From: an uncultured SAR86 cluster bacterium
GTDB lineage: Bacteria; Pseudomonadota; Gammaproteobacteria; Magnimaribacterales; D2472
NCBI GenBank assembly: GCA_902593675.1
Contig: CACJJI010000001.1
Span: forward strand, 186,001 to 250,000
Length of the DNA stretch: 64,000 nucleotides
Direction of reading: 5' to 3'
In this document: in pieces, positions 11,170-21,269 of the stretch
How positions within the stretch are numbered: the first letter of the stretch is position 1
Layout of the letters: every line of letters begins with the position of its first letter
Notes under the pieces: generated by a model
Told to the model about the DNA's origin: nothing
Seen by the model: only the letters and a program-made list of their open reading frames with translations
The model's database searches: none
Made by a program: the position numbers and the translations under genes

Positions 11170-12500
11170 TTGAATTCCTCGTACATTTTTTCTAAATTCG
11201 AATCAAGGATTGATTGATAATCGTATTTACTTGGACAAACGTAACTTGCTAAAGCAACATCCTCAGGGGCTAATTCTAGAACACCTAATTTTTCCCCAAG
11301 CTCAATATCTAGAGTAACTAAACTTTTTAAAAGCTGAGTCATTAAAATATTTAAAGGCATAATTTCTTGATATGAGGATATTGGAACAATCGCCCTATTA
11401 CCTCCATTCATTGCAACATTAAAAGTGAAGCTTTGAGGCTTAATCCAACTTGAGATAAAGGCTGGTAATTTTGAATGTAGTTTTGATCCAGGCATAGCCC
11501 AATTAAACAGAATATCATTTGATTCATCTGGGAGAATGGAGACCTGGTTATCAAATGAGCCTAAATAATTCATTACATTTTCACCAGTATGCCCATTCAA
11601 AACAGAGCCAGATATCACTCTGGAATTATCAAGGATTTTGCCTGCTGTAAGTTCTGATAAATTAGATCCATATTTCACTTTTAATATTTTTGGATCATGA
11701 GCATTTGGCCCTCCAATAGATACATTTTTATCTGAGCGTAAATTTTTGTGCTGAAGAAGATATCCTAATGAAATAACTTCTTGCCAAGAGACGCTCCAAA
11801 CCGACCTATTTTGACCAACTGGATAAAGAAAATGTATATGGGTTCCAACTAAACCAGCTGGGTGAGGACCTTCGAATTGGTTATAACTTACTGCTTCAAC
11901 AGATTTATCAAAATCTTCATTTTGAAAGGAACAAAAAATTTTAATTTCATCATTGATAGATTGAATAAATTTAAGGCCTTTATTAAAGAGATCTTGGTCA
12001 AACTTGATTAATTCATGAGGATCAACAGAGAGAGGATTTGTATCGCAAGCATTAACAAATATCGCTGAAGGCAATTCACTTGGAACAGGCATTCTGTTGT
12101 ATGGTCTGGTACGAAAATATGCCAAAGCCCCAGTATCGACTAAAAAGTCAATTGGATTAGAATAATCACTCAGATCGAATTTTAATGAATCAAGAGACTC
12201 ATCCGTTTCAATGATAAGTGATAAGAATCGTCTTTTTTCACCCCTGTTAATTGACTTAACAATTCCAGACGAAGGAGCTGTGATATATGTTCCAGGATTT
12301 TTTTTATTTTCAAATAATTTTTGACCTGAAAGTACTGTATCACCTTCATCCACCATCATCGTTGGTTTAAGACCAACAAAATCTGCTCCTAATAATGCAA
12401 TAGAGTTAATAGCAGTAGAGGAATCCATATCCAAAGATGGATTTCCAGAGATTGGTAAATTAAGGCCTTTTTTGGTTTTAATCACAGTACCCTTCAACAA
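11166..12500 (-). CDS. nqrA: Na+-NQR subunit A
   Basis: IKTKKGLNLPISGNP N-terminus, GTHIHFLYPV, YVCPSKYDYQSILDSNLEKM C-terminus. Confidence 0.96.
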   Translation of the reverse strand: MLKGTVIKTKKGLNLPISGNPSLDMDSSTAINSIALLGADFVGLKPTMMVDEGDTVLSGQKLFENKKNPGTYITAPSSGIVKSINRGEKRRFLSLIIETDESLDSLKFDLSDYSNPIDFLVDTGALAYFRTRPYNRMPVPSELPSAIFVNACDTNPLSVDPHELIKFDQDLFNKGLKFIQSINDEIKIFCSFQNEDFDKSVEAVSYNQFEGPHPAGLVGTHIHFLYPVGQNRSVWSVSWQEVISLGYLLQHKNLRSDKNVSIGGPNAHDPKILKVKYGSNLSELTAGKILDNSRVISGSVLNGHTGENVMNYLGSFDNQVSILPDESNDILFNWAMPGSKLHSKLPAFISSWIKPQSFTFNVAMNGGNRAIVPISSYQEIMPLNILMTQLLKSLVTLDIELGEKLGVLELAPEDVALASYVCPSKYDYQSILDSNLEKMYEEFK

Positions 12501-12537
12501 AAGATGGGTGAATTATAAATGGAAATATCAGCTGTTT

Positions 12538-14034
12538 CTATACCGAATCTTCAATTGCTTTGGGAAATCTTTGAAGGTCGATTGATGCTACTTTTCTTGT
12601 CAGATTTAGTACTTGCTTAGTGTAGCCATATTCATTGTCATACCAACAATATAAAGTTACCTGTTTGCCATCTGCTATAGTCGCCTGAGAGTCTATGATT
12701 GTTGCATATGAGCTTGAATAAAAGTCAGTTGATACAGCCTCTGGCGAGTTAGTGTATCCAATGATTTCTCTATATTTACTCGCAAAAGCAGATTTTTTCA
12801 AGAACTCATTCAATGCATCCCTATCAACTTCATTTTCTAAATTTAAAACCAGAACAGCTAAACTTACATTGGGAGTTGGAACTCTGATTGCATTGCCAGT
12901 TAACTTATCTTTTAGTTCAGGAATAGCTTTAGAGACAGCTTTTACAGCACCAGTCGTAGTAATAACCATGTTCAAGGGCGCGCTTCGACCTCTTCGATCT
13001 CCTTTATGAAAATTATCAATTAAATTTTGATCATTTGTATAAGAGTGAACAGTTTCAATATGACCATTTGATATACCGTAATGATCGCTGATCAATTTAA
13101 GGACTGGAACTATGGCATTAGTTGTGCATGATGCAGCTGAAATAATCTGATCAGATGATTGCAAAGCTGAATCATTGACGCCAAAGACAATATTCCTGAT
13201 ATCACCCTTTGCGGGAGCAGTTAAAATCACTTTTGATGCACCACAGCTTATGTGCTGAGACAACGACTCTTCATCACGCCATATACCAGTATTATCAATC
13301 ACGATTGGAGAGTTAATGTTTAAATCTGAATAATTAACATCCGAAGGTGAATTTGCATAAATAAATTTTACTGGATTGCCATTAATAACTAAAAGTTCAT
13401 TTTCAAGATCAACTCTTATCGTTCCATCAAATCTTCCATGCACGGAATCTCGTCTTAGCAGACTTGCACGTTTGATTAGATCATTTTCACCAGTCCTCCT
13501 AACAACTACGCCTTTAAGACGGAAATAATTTCCTGGACCAGTTGTTTGAGCTAGCATTCTTGCCATCAACCTTCCAATCCTGCCAAAGCCATAAAGAACA
13601 ATATCTTGAGGCTGTTCAGGTCTTTTGGTGGAAATTCCATCAACATTAATTTGCTCTTTCAAAAAATTATCTATTGAGTCTGGATTATTTGATAGGTCAT
13701 CAAAAAAAGGACATCTCATTGCAAGCTCACCTATATCCACTTCGCAATCCGGAAGATCCATTTTGCTAAGTCTCTCAAGCAAAGGATATGTTTCTAATTC
13801 ACTTAACTCATTTTCCTCAATTTGCCTGACAAATCTATGTGCATGCATAATGTCGATGGGAGATTTGTTAACAAGGGATTGTCCATAAATCATAATATGA
13901 ATTCCATGCCTATAAAGTCTCCCTACAATAGGGACCATTAATTCTGCTAGACCTTCTCTCCACTTCCAATCACCAAAGTAATCATCGATTTTTTCTCGAG
14001 AACGTAAATCGGGATTTTTAGTAAGATCAGTCAT
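12538..14034 (-). CDS. glyceraldehyde-3-phosphate dehydrogenase with ~145-aa N-terminal extension
   Basis: YGFGRIGRLMARML Rossmann motif starts near residue 148; catalytic SAASCTTNAIVPVLK; YDNEYGY. Confidence 0.92.
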   Translation of the reverse strand: MTDLTKNPDLRSREKIDDYFGDWKWREGLAELMVPIVGRLYRHGIHIMIYGQSLVNKSPIDIMHAHRFVRQIEENELSELETYPLLERLSKMDLPDCEVDIGELAMRCPFFDDLSNNPDSIDNFLKEQINVDGISTKRPEQPQDIVLYGFGRIGRLMARMLAQTTGPGNYFRLKGVVVRRTGENDLIKRASLLRRDSVHGRFDGTIRVDLENELLVINGNPVKFIYANSPSDVNYSDLNINSPIVIDNTGIWRDEESLSQHISCGASKVILTAPAKGDIRNIVFGVNDSALQSSDQIISAASCTTNAIVPVLKLISDHYGISNGHIETVHSYTNDQNLIDNFHKGDRRGRSAPLNMVITTTGAVKAVSKAIPELKDKLTGNAIRVPTPNVSLAVLVLNLENEVDRDALNEFLKKSAFASKYREIIGYTNSPEAVSTDFYSSSYATIIDSQATIADGKQVTLYCWYDNEYGYTKQVLNLTRKVASIDLQRFPKAIEDSV

Positions 14035-14037
14035 TAA

Positions 14038-15144
14038 TTATTTTGCTTTATATTTATTAATATGGTGCTGAGTATTGCCAAACATAGAATCAATGGCTGT
14101 AAATCTCTTTAGGTAGTGACCAATAGACATTTCATTACTAACGCCCATGCCACCATGTAATTGAACCGCATGCTGACCCACCAATCTTCCAGCCTTTCCA
14201 ACTTGAACTTTTAATGCTGAGATAGTGTTTCTAGTCTCTGGATCATCTGAGTCAAGTTGAAGAGTTGCCTTAATCAATAGAGATTTAGTGAGCTCGGTTT
14301 CAATAAACATATCAACCATACGATGTTGTAAAACTTGGAAATTGCTAATAGGCTGCGCAAACTGTTCACGCTCTTTTGTATATTGGACTGTTTTCATATA
14401 TGAGGCTGTCATTGCACCTACGGCTTCTGCACTAATACACAAAATAGATATATCTAGCATTTTGTTAAACAATAATTCAGCCTCATCCCCTATTGCCAAA
14501 ATTGATTCTAAACTCAGCACAACATTTTCAAAGGTTAGTTCCCCACATGTTTGTCCATCCAATGTTTTAAAGCTTTGGATAGATAAACCCTCAACATCAG
14601 CTTCAACAAGAACCAAGGCAGGAGAATTGTCATGAGTAGCCAGTACTATAAATTGATCAGCATTTCCTCCATTCAGTACCAACGACTTAGACCCATTAAG
14701 ACTATAAACATTGGCATCCTTAGATACTGTTGTATGACAATCTAAAAAATTATAGCCAATATTGGGTTCAGCATAAGCTACTGATACTTGGTGCTCACCC
14801 GAAATAATTTTTTCAATAATAGAACTTTTTTCTGGGTGGTTTGAGCCTTCTAAAATAGTGCCACTCATTACCACCGAACTTAAATAAGGTTCCACAACCA
14901 AAGCTTTACCAAATTCCTCAAACAATACAGTGAGTTCGATTGGTCCAAAATTAAAACCCCCGTTATCCTCCTTAAAGGGAACTGCTAGCCAGCCTAGCTC
15001 TGCAAATTGTTTCCAATTGTCCTCGCTATAACCATAATCAGAATCTAATATTTTCTCCCTATCAATAAAATCATAGTTGGTTTCACAAAATTTAAGCACT
15101 TGTTCACGGAGCATGTTCTGCTCATCAGAATAATTTAAATTCAT
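14038..15144 (-). CDS. acyl-CoA dehydrogenase family protein (short subunit)
   Basis: MNLNYSDEQNMLREQV, YTKEREQFAQPISNFQVLQHRMVDMFIE, QLHGGMGVSNEM. Confidence 0.92.
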   Translation of the reverse strand: MNLNYSDEQNMLREQVLKFCETNYDFIDREKILDSDYGYSEDNWKQFAELGWLAVPFKEDNGGFNFGPIELTVLFEEFGKALVVEPYLSSVVMSGTILEGSNHPEKSSIIEKIISGEHQVSVAYAEPNIGYNFLDCHTTVSKDANVYSLNGSKSLVLNGGNADQFIVLATHDNSPALVLVEADVEGLSIQSFKTLDGQTCGELTFENVVLSLESILAIGDEAELLFNKMLDISILCISAEAVGAMTASYMKTVQYTKEREQFAQPISNFQVLQHRMVDMFIETELTKSLLIKATLQLDSDDPETRNTISALKVQVGKAGRLVGQHAVQLHGGMGVSNEMSIGHYLKRFTAIDSMFGNTQHHINKYKAK

Positions 15145-15146
15145 TT

Positions 15147-16319
15147 TTATACTCCCAATATAGCTTTAGCGATAATATTTTTTTGAATCTCATTACTTCC
15201 ACCATATATAGATGTTTTTCTATAGTTTAGATATTGAGCAACGGATGGGCTGGCATAATCTGGACCAGCAGGTGTTCTGTTTGTATCAAACCCATCTGGA
15301 CCTTCATATGGCAGAATGTATTGACCTGCAGCTTCGACAAAAAGTTCAGTTAATCTTTGTTGAATTTCAGTCCCACGAATTTTTAAGATAGAAGACTCAG
15401 CTCCAGGATGACCTCCCTCAGCAATTGCAGCCAAGGTTCTCAATTCAGTAAATTCTAAAGCCTCAAGATCAATTTCTAATTCAGCAATCTTTTTTGATAA
15501 ATCTGCATCGTTATATTCAGAAGTAATATTTTTCAGTTTTTCAAGCTGGACCTTTACTACTGGTACGCCTGCAATTCCAAATCTTTCATGAGCTAAAAGA
15601 AATTTAGCATAAGTCCAACCTTTGCCCTCTTCACCTATTAATTGATCGGCTGGAACCTTAACATCTGTGAAGAAAACAGAATTAACTTCATGATCACCAT
15701 CAATTGTAATAATTGGTTTAACCTCAATGCCTGGCGAATTCATATCAATTAAAAGAAAAGAGATGCCTTCTTGTTTTTTCTGAGTAGTTTCTGTTCTAAC
15801 TAAACAAAAAATCCAATCTGCATTTTGAGCAAGTGTTGTCCATGTTTTAGATCCATTTACAACGTAATGATTACCCTCTAAAACTGCCTTGGTTTTTAGG
15901 GATGCTAGATCGGAGCCAGAACCTGGTTCAGAGTATCCTTGACACCACCAAGTATTGAACTCAAGAATATCTGGTAAAAATCTATCTTTTTGTTCTTGGT
16001 TACCAAATGTGTATATAACTGGGCCAACCATGCTTAACCCAAAGGGCAATATTGTTGGGCATTGAGCTAATGCAAGTTCATTTAAAAATAAATAAATTTG
16101 CACTGGAGACCAGCCAGTTCCTCCATACTCAACAGGCCAGTTATATCCCATCCAACCCTTGCTATGAATAAATTTATGAAAATCAATCATATCTTGTTTT
16201 GAAAGAGCTGTGCCCTTTTCCTGTTTTTCCCTTACATGCGCAGGAAATTCTGATCCATTTAAACCAGCTCTTATTTCCTCTTGAAATTGAAGATCTTGTT
16301 CTGAAAAACTTATATCCAT
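15147..16319 (-). CDS. acyl-CoA dehydrogenase family protein (long subunit)
   Basis: GYSEPGSGSDLASL, VNGSKTWTT, LAHERFGIAG, IYGGSNEIQKNIIA; track start at 16370 trimmed to MDISFSEQDL at 16319. Confidence 0.93.
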   Translation of the reverse strand: MDISFSEQDLQFQEEIRAGLNGSEFPAHVREKQEKGTALSKQDMIDFHKFIHSKGWMGYNWPVEYGGTGWSPVQIYLFLNELALAQCPTILPFGLSMVGPVIYTFGNQEQKDRFLPDILEFNTWWCQGYSEPGSGSDLASLKTKAVLEGNHYVVNGSKTWTTLAQNADWIFCLVRTETTQKKQEGISFLLIDMNSPGIEVKPIITIDGDHEVNSVFFTDVKVPADQLIGEEGKGWTYAKFLLAHERFGIAGVPVVKVQLEKLKNITSEYNDADLSKKIAELEIDLEALEFTELRTLAAIAEGGHPGAESSILKIRGTEIQQRLTELFVEAAGQYILPYEGPDGFDTNRTPAGPDYASPSVAQYLNYRKTSIYGGSNEIQKNIIAKAILGV

Positions 16320-16373
16320 GTTAGTGTTCCTGTTTTTATGATTATTCTTTAGGCGCAAATTATACTGCACGAT

Positions 16374-19300
16374 ATGTTAGAAAAACAGCATGAACCTATA
16401 GCATTTGAGCTAGCTGAATGTATAAAAACACAGAATTATAAGATTTTATATCTTTGTGATTCAGATAAAGAGGCTAGATTGATAAAGAATGAGCTAAAAC
16501 TATTTCTAGATGATAGTGAAATTGGATATTATCCTGAAAGAGAAATACTCCCTTACGATAGGTTTTCAACCGCAGATTCAATCATTCAAGAAAGAATCAG
16601 GCTTTTAAATTCTGATAAAACAAATACCAGCATAATTGTTACCAGTTGTATAAATCTATTTGAAAAATTACCATCAAAAAAATTTTTTGTTGCCAGGAAA
16701 AACTTTAAAACCAATGACTTTTTAACAATCAAAGATTTAACAACAAGTTTGGATGCTTTAAATTATGAACGGACAGATAAAGTTGATGCAATAAATCAAT
16801 ACACCATCAGAGGAGGTGTTGTTGACTTTTTCTCAGGATTTCATCCTCACCCAGTAAGAGTTGATTTTTTTGGAGATCAAATTGATGAAATAAGAGAGTT
16901 TGATCCATTAACACAAAATATGATCAACAAATTATCTGAGTTCCAATTATTTAGTGGCTCAGAGATTAGTTTAGATGATGAATCAATTGGTAAATTTAAA
17001 GATGCATGGAGAAATTATTTTGAAAGTTATGATGAGAGACATTGTGAAATATTTCAAAGCTTAGCTTTAGGAAAATATCCTGAAGGATATGAGATATATA
17101 ACCCTCTTATTCAGTCTGGTGATTCTAATTTACTGGACTACTTTAATGAATTTAAACTTATTAAATCTAGCAAAATCGATCAAGTATTAACTTCTCATCA
17201 AGGTTTTGTTGAGGAAAGATATCTTGAAGAATCAATTGATTCTTCGAGGCCTATATTAAAACCAAAGGACTATATTTTTGAAATTGAAGATCTACAAATA
17301 TATTTGAAATCAGCTGATCAATTTAGTTTTTCAGATCCAAAAATTATTATTGACCGTTCCAAAGAAAAAGATATCCAACTACAAAGACTGTTAGACAAAC
17401 AGGCAAATGGAATAATTGATAGCCTTCTCATTACCTCATCTGAGCAAACTAAATTAGATCAAATCAACAAGAAATTTAAAACAAATATTGCCTCGCTTCC
17501 ATTTACTCTTCAGAGTGGGATTTTTAGTTGCATACATTTACCCGTTCGTTCATTTGTCAGCAAAGACGGAAAGTTTGTTCACTTAAATTTAGATGAGGTG
17601 ATGAATTTAGAAATATTAAATCCTCAACCTACCACAGCAAATCAAGATTCTCTTGTAGAAAAGTTTGAAAATCCATTTCATGATGATGAACTTGTTATAC
17701 ATGTTGATTATGGAGTGGGTATTTATAAAGGCTTAGCGATCTTGAAAACTAATTCAAGCGAAGAAGAATATATTCAAATTGAATACCTTGAAAAAGAAAT
17801 TTTATATGTTCCTATTAGACAGGCCTATTTAGTTTCTAAGTTTCAAGTATCACAAACTCATGGGATTCGTCTTGACTCTTTATCTTCTGCTAAATGGAAA
17901 ATTAAAAAAGATAAAGCAAAAATTAAAGCTCGAGATCATGCGGCGGAGTTACTTGATATTGAATCTAGACGTTCAATAGCTACTTCACATCAGTTAATCT
18001 GCGAAGAAAAGTCTTATCAAGAATTTGATAAAGATTTTCCATATGTTCTAACATCAGATCAAGTGAATTGTATTAGGGATATTTTAAAAGATATGGCTCT
18101 AATTAAGCCTATGAATAGAGTTATATGTGGAGATGTTGGTTTTGGAAAAACTGAAGTTGCAATGAGGGGTGCATTTGTTGCAGTACATGCAAAAAAACAA
18201 GTAATGGTTCTTGCACCTAGCACTGTTTTAGCCAAACAACATTTAGAAAGCTTCACAAAAAGGTTTGTTAATTTCCCTGTAAATATAGAGCTTTTAACAA
18301 GGCATACCTCTTCAAAAAATAAATTAAAAATATACGATGATTTTAAACATGGAAAAATAGATATTTTAATTGGTACTCATGCATTGTTAAATCATGATAT
18401 ATCTCTTGAAAATCTTGGCCTGTTGATAATTGATGAAGAGCATCGTTTTGGAACAAAACAAAAAGAAATTATTAAATCAAGACAGTCAACAACGCATATT
18501 TTATATATGTCGGCTACACCAATACCCAGAACATTAAATCTTGTATATTCGGGGCTAAAAGACTTCTCATATTTATACACACCTCCCCTAGAAAGACTAA
18601 GTGTAAAAACTTTTTTAAATACACAAAATCAGCAAATTATTAAGAATGCAATTGATAGAGAGCTTGCCCGAGGCGGACAGGTGTTTTTGGTACAAAACGA
18701 TATATCAAAAATGGAAGGTTTAAAAACTCAAATTCAAAATTTGGTACCAAACGCAAATATTGATGTTGCTCATGGAAAATTATCTAAAAAAGTCATTACA
18801 AATACAATGAATGGCTTTAATTCCAATTCAATAGATATTCTTATTTGCACGACAATAGTTGAAATGGGATTAGATATCCCGAATGCAAATACAATAATTG
18901 TTATTGATGCGCATAATTTTGGTCTATCACAGTTACATCAATTGAGAGGTCGAGTTGGAAGATCAATGCGACAAGCATATTGTTATTTATTAATTCCAAC
19001 CCCAGACCTTAAAAAAGCACCTAAAGCAAAACTAGATTCATTGGTTAAATATTCAGATCTTGGATCTGGCTACTTTATTGCTCAAGAGGATTTAGAAATT
19101 AGAGGTGCTGGAGATTTTCTGGGTGTTAAACAAAGCGGTCATATAGAGGCTATTGGCCTCAGCATGTATCTCTCAATGCTAAAAAATGCAGTCAATGATC
19201 TCAAGGGTCATCAACAAGAAAAGATATCAGACACTGAAATTAACTTTAATGATCGAGCCTTAATTACTGATTCCTATTTGCCGGTTGCAAATGAAAGATT

Positions 19301-19658
19301 AAAAATTTATAGATCTTTGAATGATGCTTCAAGCGATGCAGAAATTGATAATATACTTGAAGCACTCAAAGATCGATGCGGTAAACCCAATGAAGATTTA
19401 TTAAATCTAATTGAAAGTTCAAAACTGAGGATACTTGCAAATAAGGTTGGTATTAAAAAAATATTTTCGAATCTAGAAAATGCAATGATTACATTTAATG
19501 ATAACTTAACTGATCAAGTTTATAAAAAATTAATTGGATTGATTCAAACTGGATCGGCTAAGATAAAACTTGATAAAGAAAATAAAATAACACTTGATGT
19601 TTCTGAAACAAATAATAAAAGAATCGCTGTTGCTGGGCTCCTGAATGAACTCATTTAA
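16374..19658 (+). CDS. mfd: transcription-repair coupling factor
   Basis: VDYGVGIYKGL CarD-like/RID, GDVGFGKTEVAMRGAF, DEEHRFGTKQKE, LRGRVGRS. Confidence 0.97.
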   Translation: MLEKQHEPIAFELAECIKTQNYKILYLCDSDKEARLIKNELKLFLDDSEIGYYPEREILPYDRFSTADSIIQERIRLLNSDKTNTSIIVTSCINLFEKLPSKKFFVARKNFKTNDFLTIKDLTTSLDALNYERTDKVDAINQYTIRGGVVDFFSGFHPHPVRVDFFGDQIDEIREFDPLTQNMINKLSEFQLFSGSEISLDDESIGKFKDAWRNYFESYDERHCEIFQSLALGKYPEGYEIYNPLIQSGDSNLLDYFNEFKLIKSSKIDQVLTSHQGFVEERYLEESIDSSRPILKPKDYIFEIEDLQIYLKSADQFSFSDPKIIIDRSKEKDIQLQRLLDKQANGIIDSLLITSSEQTKLDQINKKFKTNIASLPFTLQSGIFSCIHLPVRSFVSKDGKFVHLNLDEVMNLEILNPQPTTANQDSLVEKFENPFHDDELVIHVDYGVGIYKGLAILKTNSSEEEYIQIEYLEKEILYVPIRQAYLVSKFQVSQTHGIRLDSLSSAKWKIKKDKAKIKARDHAAELLDIESRRSIATSHQLICEEKSYQEFDKDFPYVLTSDQVNCIRDILKDMALIKPMNRVICGDVGFGKTEVAMRGAFVAVHAKKQVMVLAPSTVLAKQHLESFTKRFVNFPVNIELLTRHTSSKNKLKIYDDFKHGKIDILIGTHALLNHDISLENLGLLIIDEEHRFGTKQKEIIKSRQSTTHILYMSATPIPRTLNLVYSGLKDFSYLYTPPLERLSVKTFLNTQNQQIIKNAIDRELARGGQVFLVQNDISKMEGLKTQIQNLVPNANIDVAHGKLSKKVITNTMNGFNSNSIDILICTTIVEMGLDIPNANTIIVIDAHNFGLSQLHQLRGRVGRSMRQAYCYLLIPTPDLKKAPKAKLDSLVKYSDLGSGYFIAQEDLEIRGAGDFLGVKQSGHIEAIGLSMYLSMLKNAVNDLKGHQQEKISDTEINFNDRALITDSYLPVANERLKIYRSLNDASSDAEIDNILEALKDRCGKPNEDLLNLIESSKLRILANKVGIKKIFSNLENAMITFNDNLTDQVYKKLIGLIQTGSAKIKLDKENKITLDVSETNNKRIAVAGLLNELI

Positions 19659-20520
19659 ATTTATTGCAACTCTATTTATTTATAGCTTGAGCTCTTTTGC
19701 TTACTGCGAGAATGATGAAGAATACATGATCGAGGTGATTGTTTTTGAGCAGCTTGAAATCATTGGTAATGAGAAGCTTGAGCCAAAAAATTTAAATCTA
19801 ATAAACTTTCAAACTATAGCATTACTAGAAAAACCTAAAATTGTTGTTAATGAAAAAATGATTTCTCAATCTTTTAACCACGATCATCCTGGCTTTGTAG
19901 TAGATCAGCAAACAATCGATCAAATGATTGATGAGCAAAGAAAGGAAGACTCTGATCCCCCGCTATCATCAAAGAAAATAGATGAAAGCAAATGGTATGA
20001 GAAACAGCAAAACCTTAATCAGCTCAATAACATTTATCGACGCCTTGATCGAAGAAAAGAATATCGAATGCTGCATAAAGCATCTTGGCTCCAACCCGCC
20101 TTGAGTGAGGATAGCTCTCCTTTTGTGTATGAAATGTTTGGCAATAATGGATTTTTAATTAAGCTTTACCAAAGTAGGTATTTGCATCTTGATGTGATTG
20201 CTTACCTTGAAGGCAATTTGAAGACTGAAAATAATCAAGAGTTGATCAAAGAAATACGATTTGATGCCCTAAAAAGATCCATTCCAGACAATGTTGCAAA
20301 ACACGAAATCGAGATAAGTTCTGAAATAATGAATTCAGATGAAATATTTAAAATTGAGCCTCAAATAGCTGAGGCTAGTGTAGATTTTTCTGAAGTTATA
20401 AAACTCGGTGAAGTAAAATATTTACTGAATGAAGAAAGAAGAATTTTTAAAAATGAAACTCACTATTTTGACCACCCAAAGATAGGCGTCATTATTTCAG
20501 TTTACGATTCATCCTTATAA
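19645..20520 (+). CDS. CsiV-like (peptidoglycan-binding) protein
   Basis: Signal peptide, [36 protein letters not shown]-type C-terminus; immediately after mfd. Confidence 0.75.
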   Translation: MNSFKFIATLFIYSLSSFAYCENDEEYMIEVIVFEQLEIIGNEKLEPKNLNLINFQTIALLEKPKIVVNEKMISQSFNHDHPGFVVDQQTIDQMIDEQRKEDSDPPLSSKKIDESKWYEKQQNLNQLNNIYRRLDRRKEYRMLHKASWLQPALSEDSSPFVYEMFGNNGFLIKLYQSRYLHLDVIAYLEGNLKTENNQELIKEIRFDALKRSIPDNVAKHEIEISSEIMNSDEIFKIEPQIAEASVDFSEVIKLGEVKYLLNEERRIFKNETHYFDHPKIGVIISVYDSSL

Positions 20521-21104
20521 TAAGCATTTTCATCTAGGCTATGGTCTGTCATATCCTTAACACCAGCCAGTTCTGGCAGTTTTTCTAAGAGAGTTTTTTC
20601 TATGCCATCTTTCAATGTCACGTCAACCATTCCACAACCCTGACACCCTCCTCCAAATTGAAGAATGGCATACATATCGTCTGTTATTTCCATCAGACTT
20701 ACCACACCACCATGCGATTCAAGCATAGGATTGATTTCGTTATAAATTACATAATTAACCCTATCCTCTAAAGGGCTATCGGGTGATATGTTGGGTAATC
20801 TTGCGTTTGGAGCCTTAATCGTAAGTTGGCCGCCAAAGTTATCGACATCATAGTTTACTTCAGCATCTACTAGAAAAGGAATACTTCTTTCTTCGACATA
20901 TACGGACAATTTAGGCAAAGAGATTAAGGTATCTGACGGGACTAATTCATCGGGCTTGCAATAAGCTAAGCAAGTTTCTGCATTTGGAGTGCCTGGATCC
21001 GAGATAAAAACTCTTACAGCAGTTCCAGGCTCATTTTTATCTTCAATCAACTTTGCTAAATAATCTTCGGCAGTATTTGTTATTGTGATAATCTTGCTTG
21101 TCAT
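20502..21104 (-). CDS. nfuA: Fe-S biogenesis protein NfuA
   Basis: [46 protein letters not shown]. Confidence 0.96.
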   Translation of the reverse strand: MTSKIITITNTAEDYLAKLIEDKNEPGTAVRVFISDPGTPNAETCLAYCKPDELVPSDTLISLPKLSVYVEERSIPFLVDAEVNYDVDNFGGQLTIKAPNARLPNISPDSPLEDRVNYVIYNEINPMLESHGGVVSLMEITDDMYAILQFGGGCQGCGMVDVTLKDGIEKTLLEKLPELAGVKDMTDHSLDENAYYKDES

Positions 21105-21107
21105 AAT

Positions 21108-21269
21108 ATGTGGTTTAAAAGAATATTGGCTTCATTAATGGGCGTGCGTTCGTCCAAAGATCTTGAAGATGATCTCAACAGTTTCAGCATTCCTAAATTT
21201 ATTTTTTTATTTCTAACCTTAAATGCAGTTTTTATATCTTTTATTATACTCGCAATTAATTTGATATGA
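21108..21269 (+). CDS. DUF2970-type small membrane protein, 53 aa
   Basis: Manual translation [53 protein letters not shown]; one TM; stop overlaps trmA start (ATATGA). Confidence 0.75.
   Translation: MWFKRILASLMGVRSSKDLEDDLNSFSIPKFIFLFLTLNAVFISFIILAINLI

Noticed and set aside
14288-14635. 115-aa plus-strand ORF opposite the ACAD gene
   Set aside because: Antisense shadow with no recognisable family.
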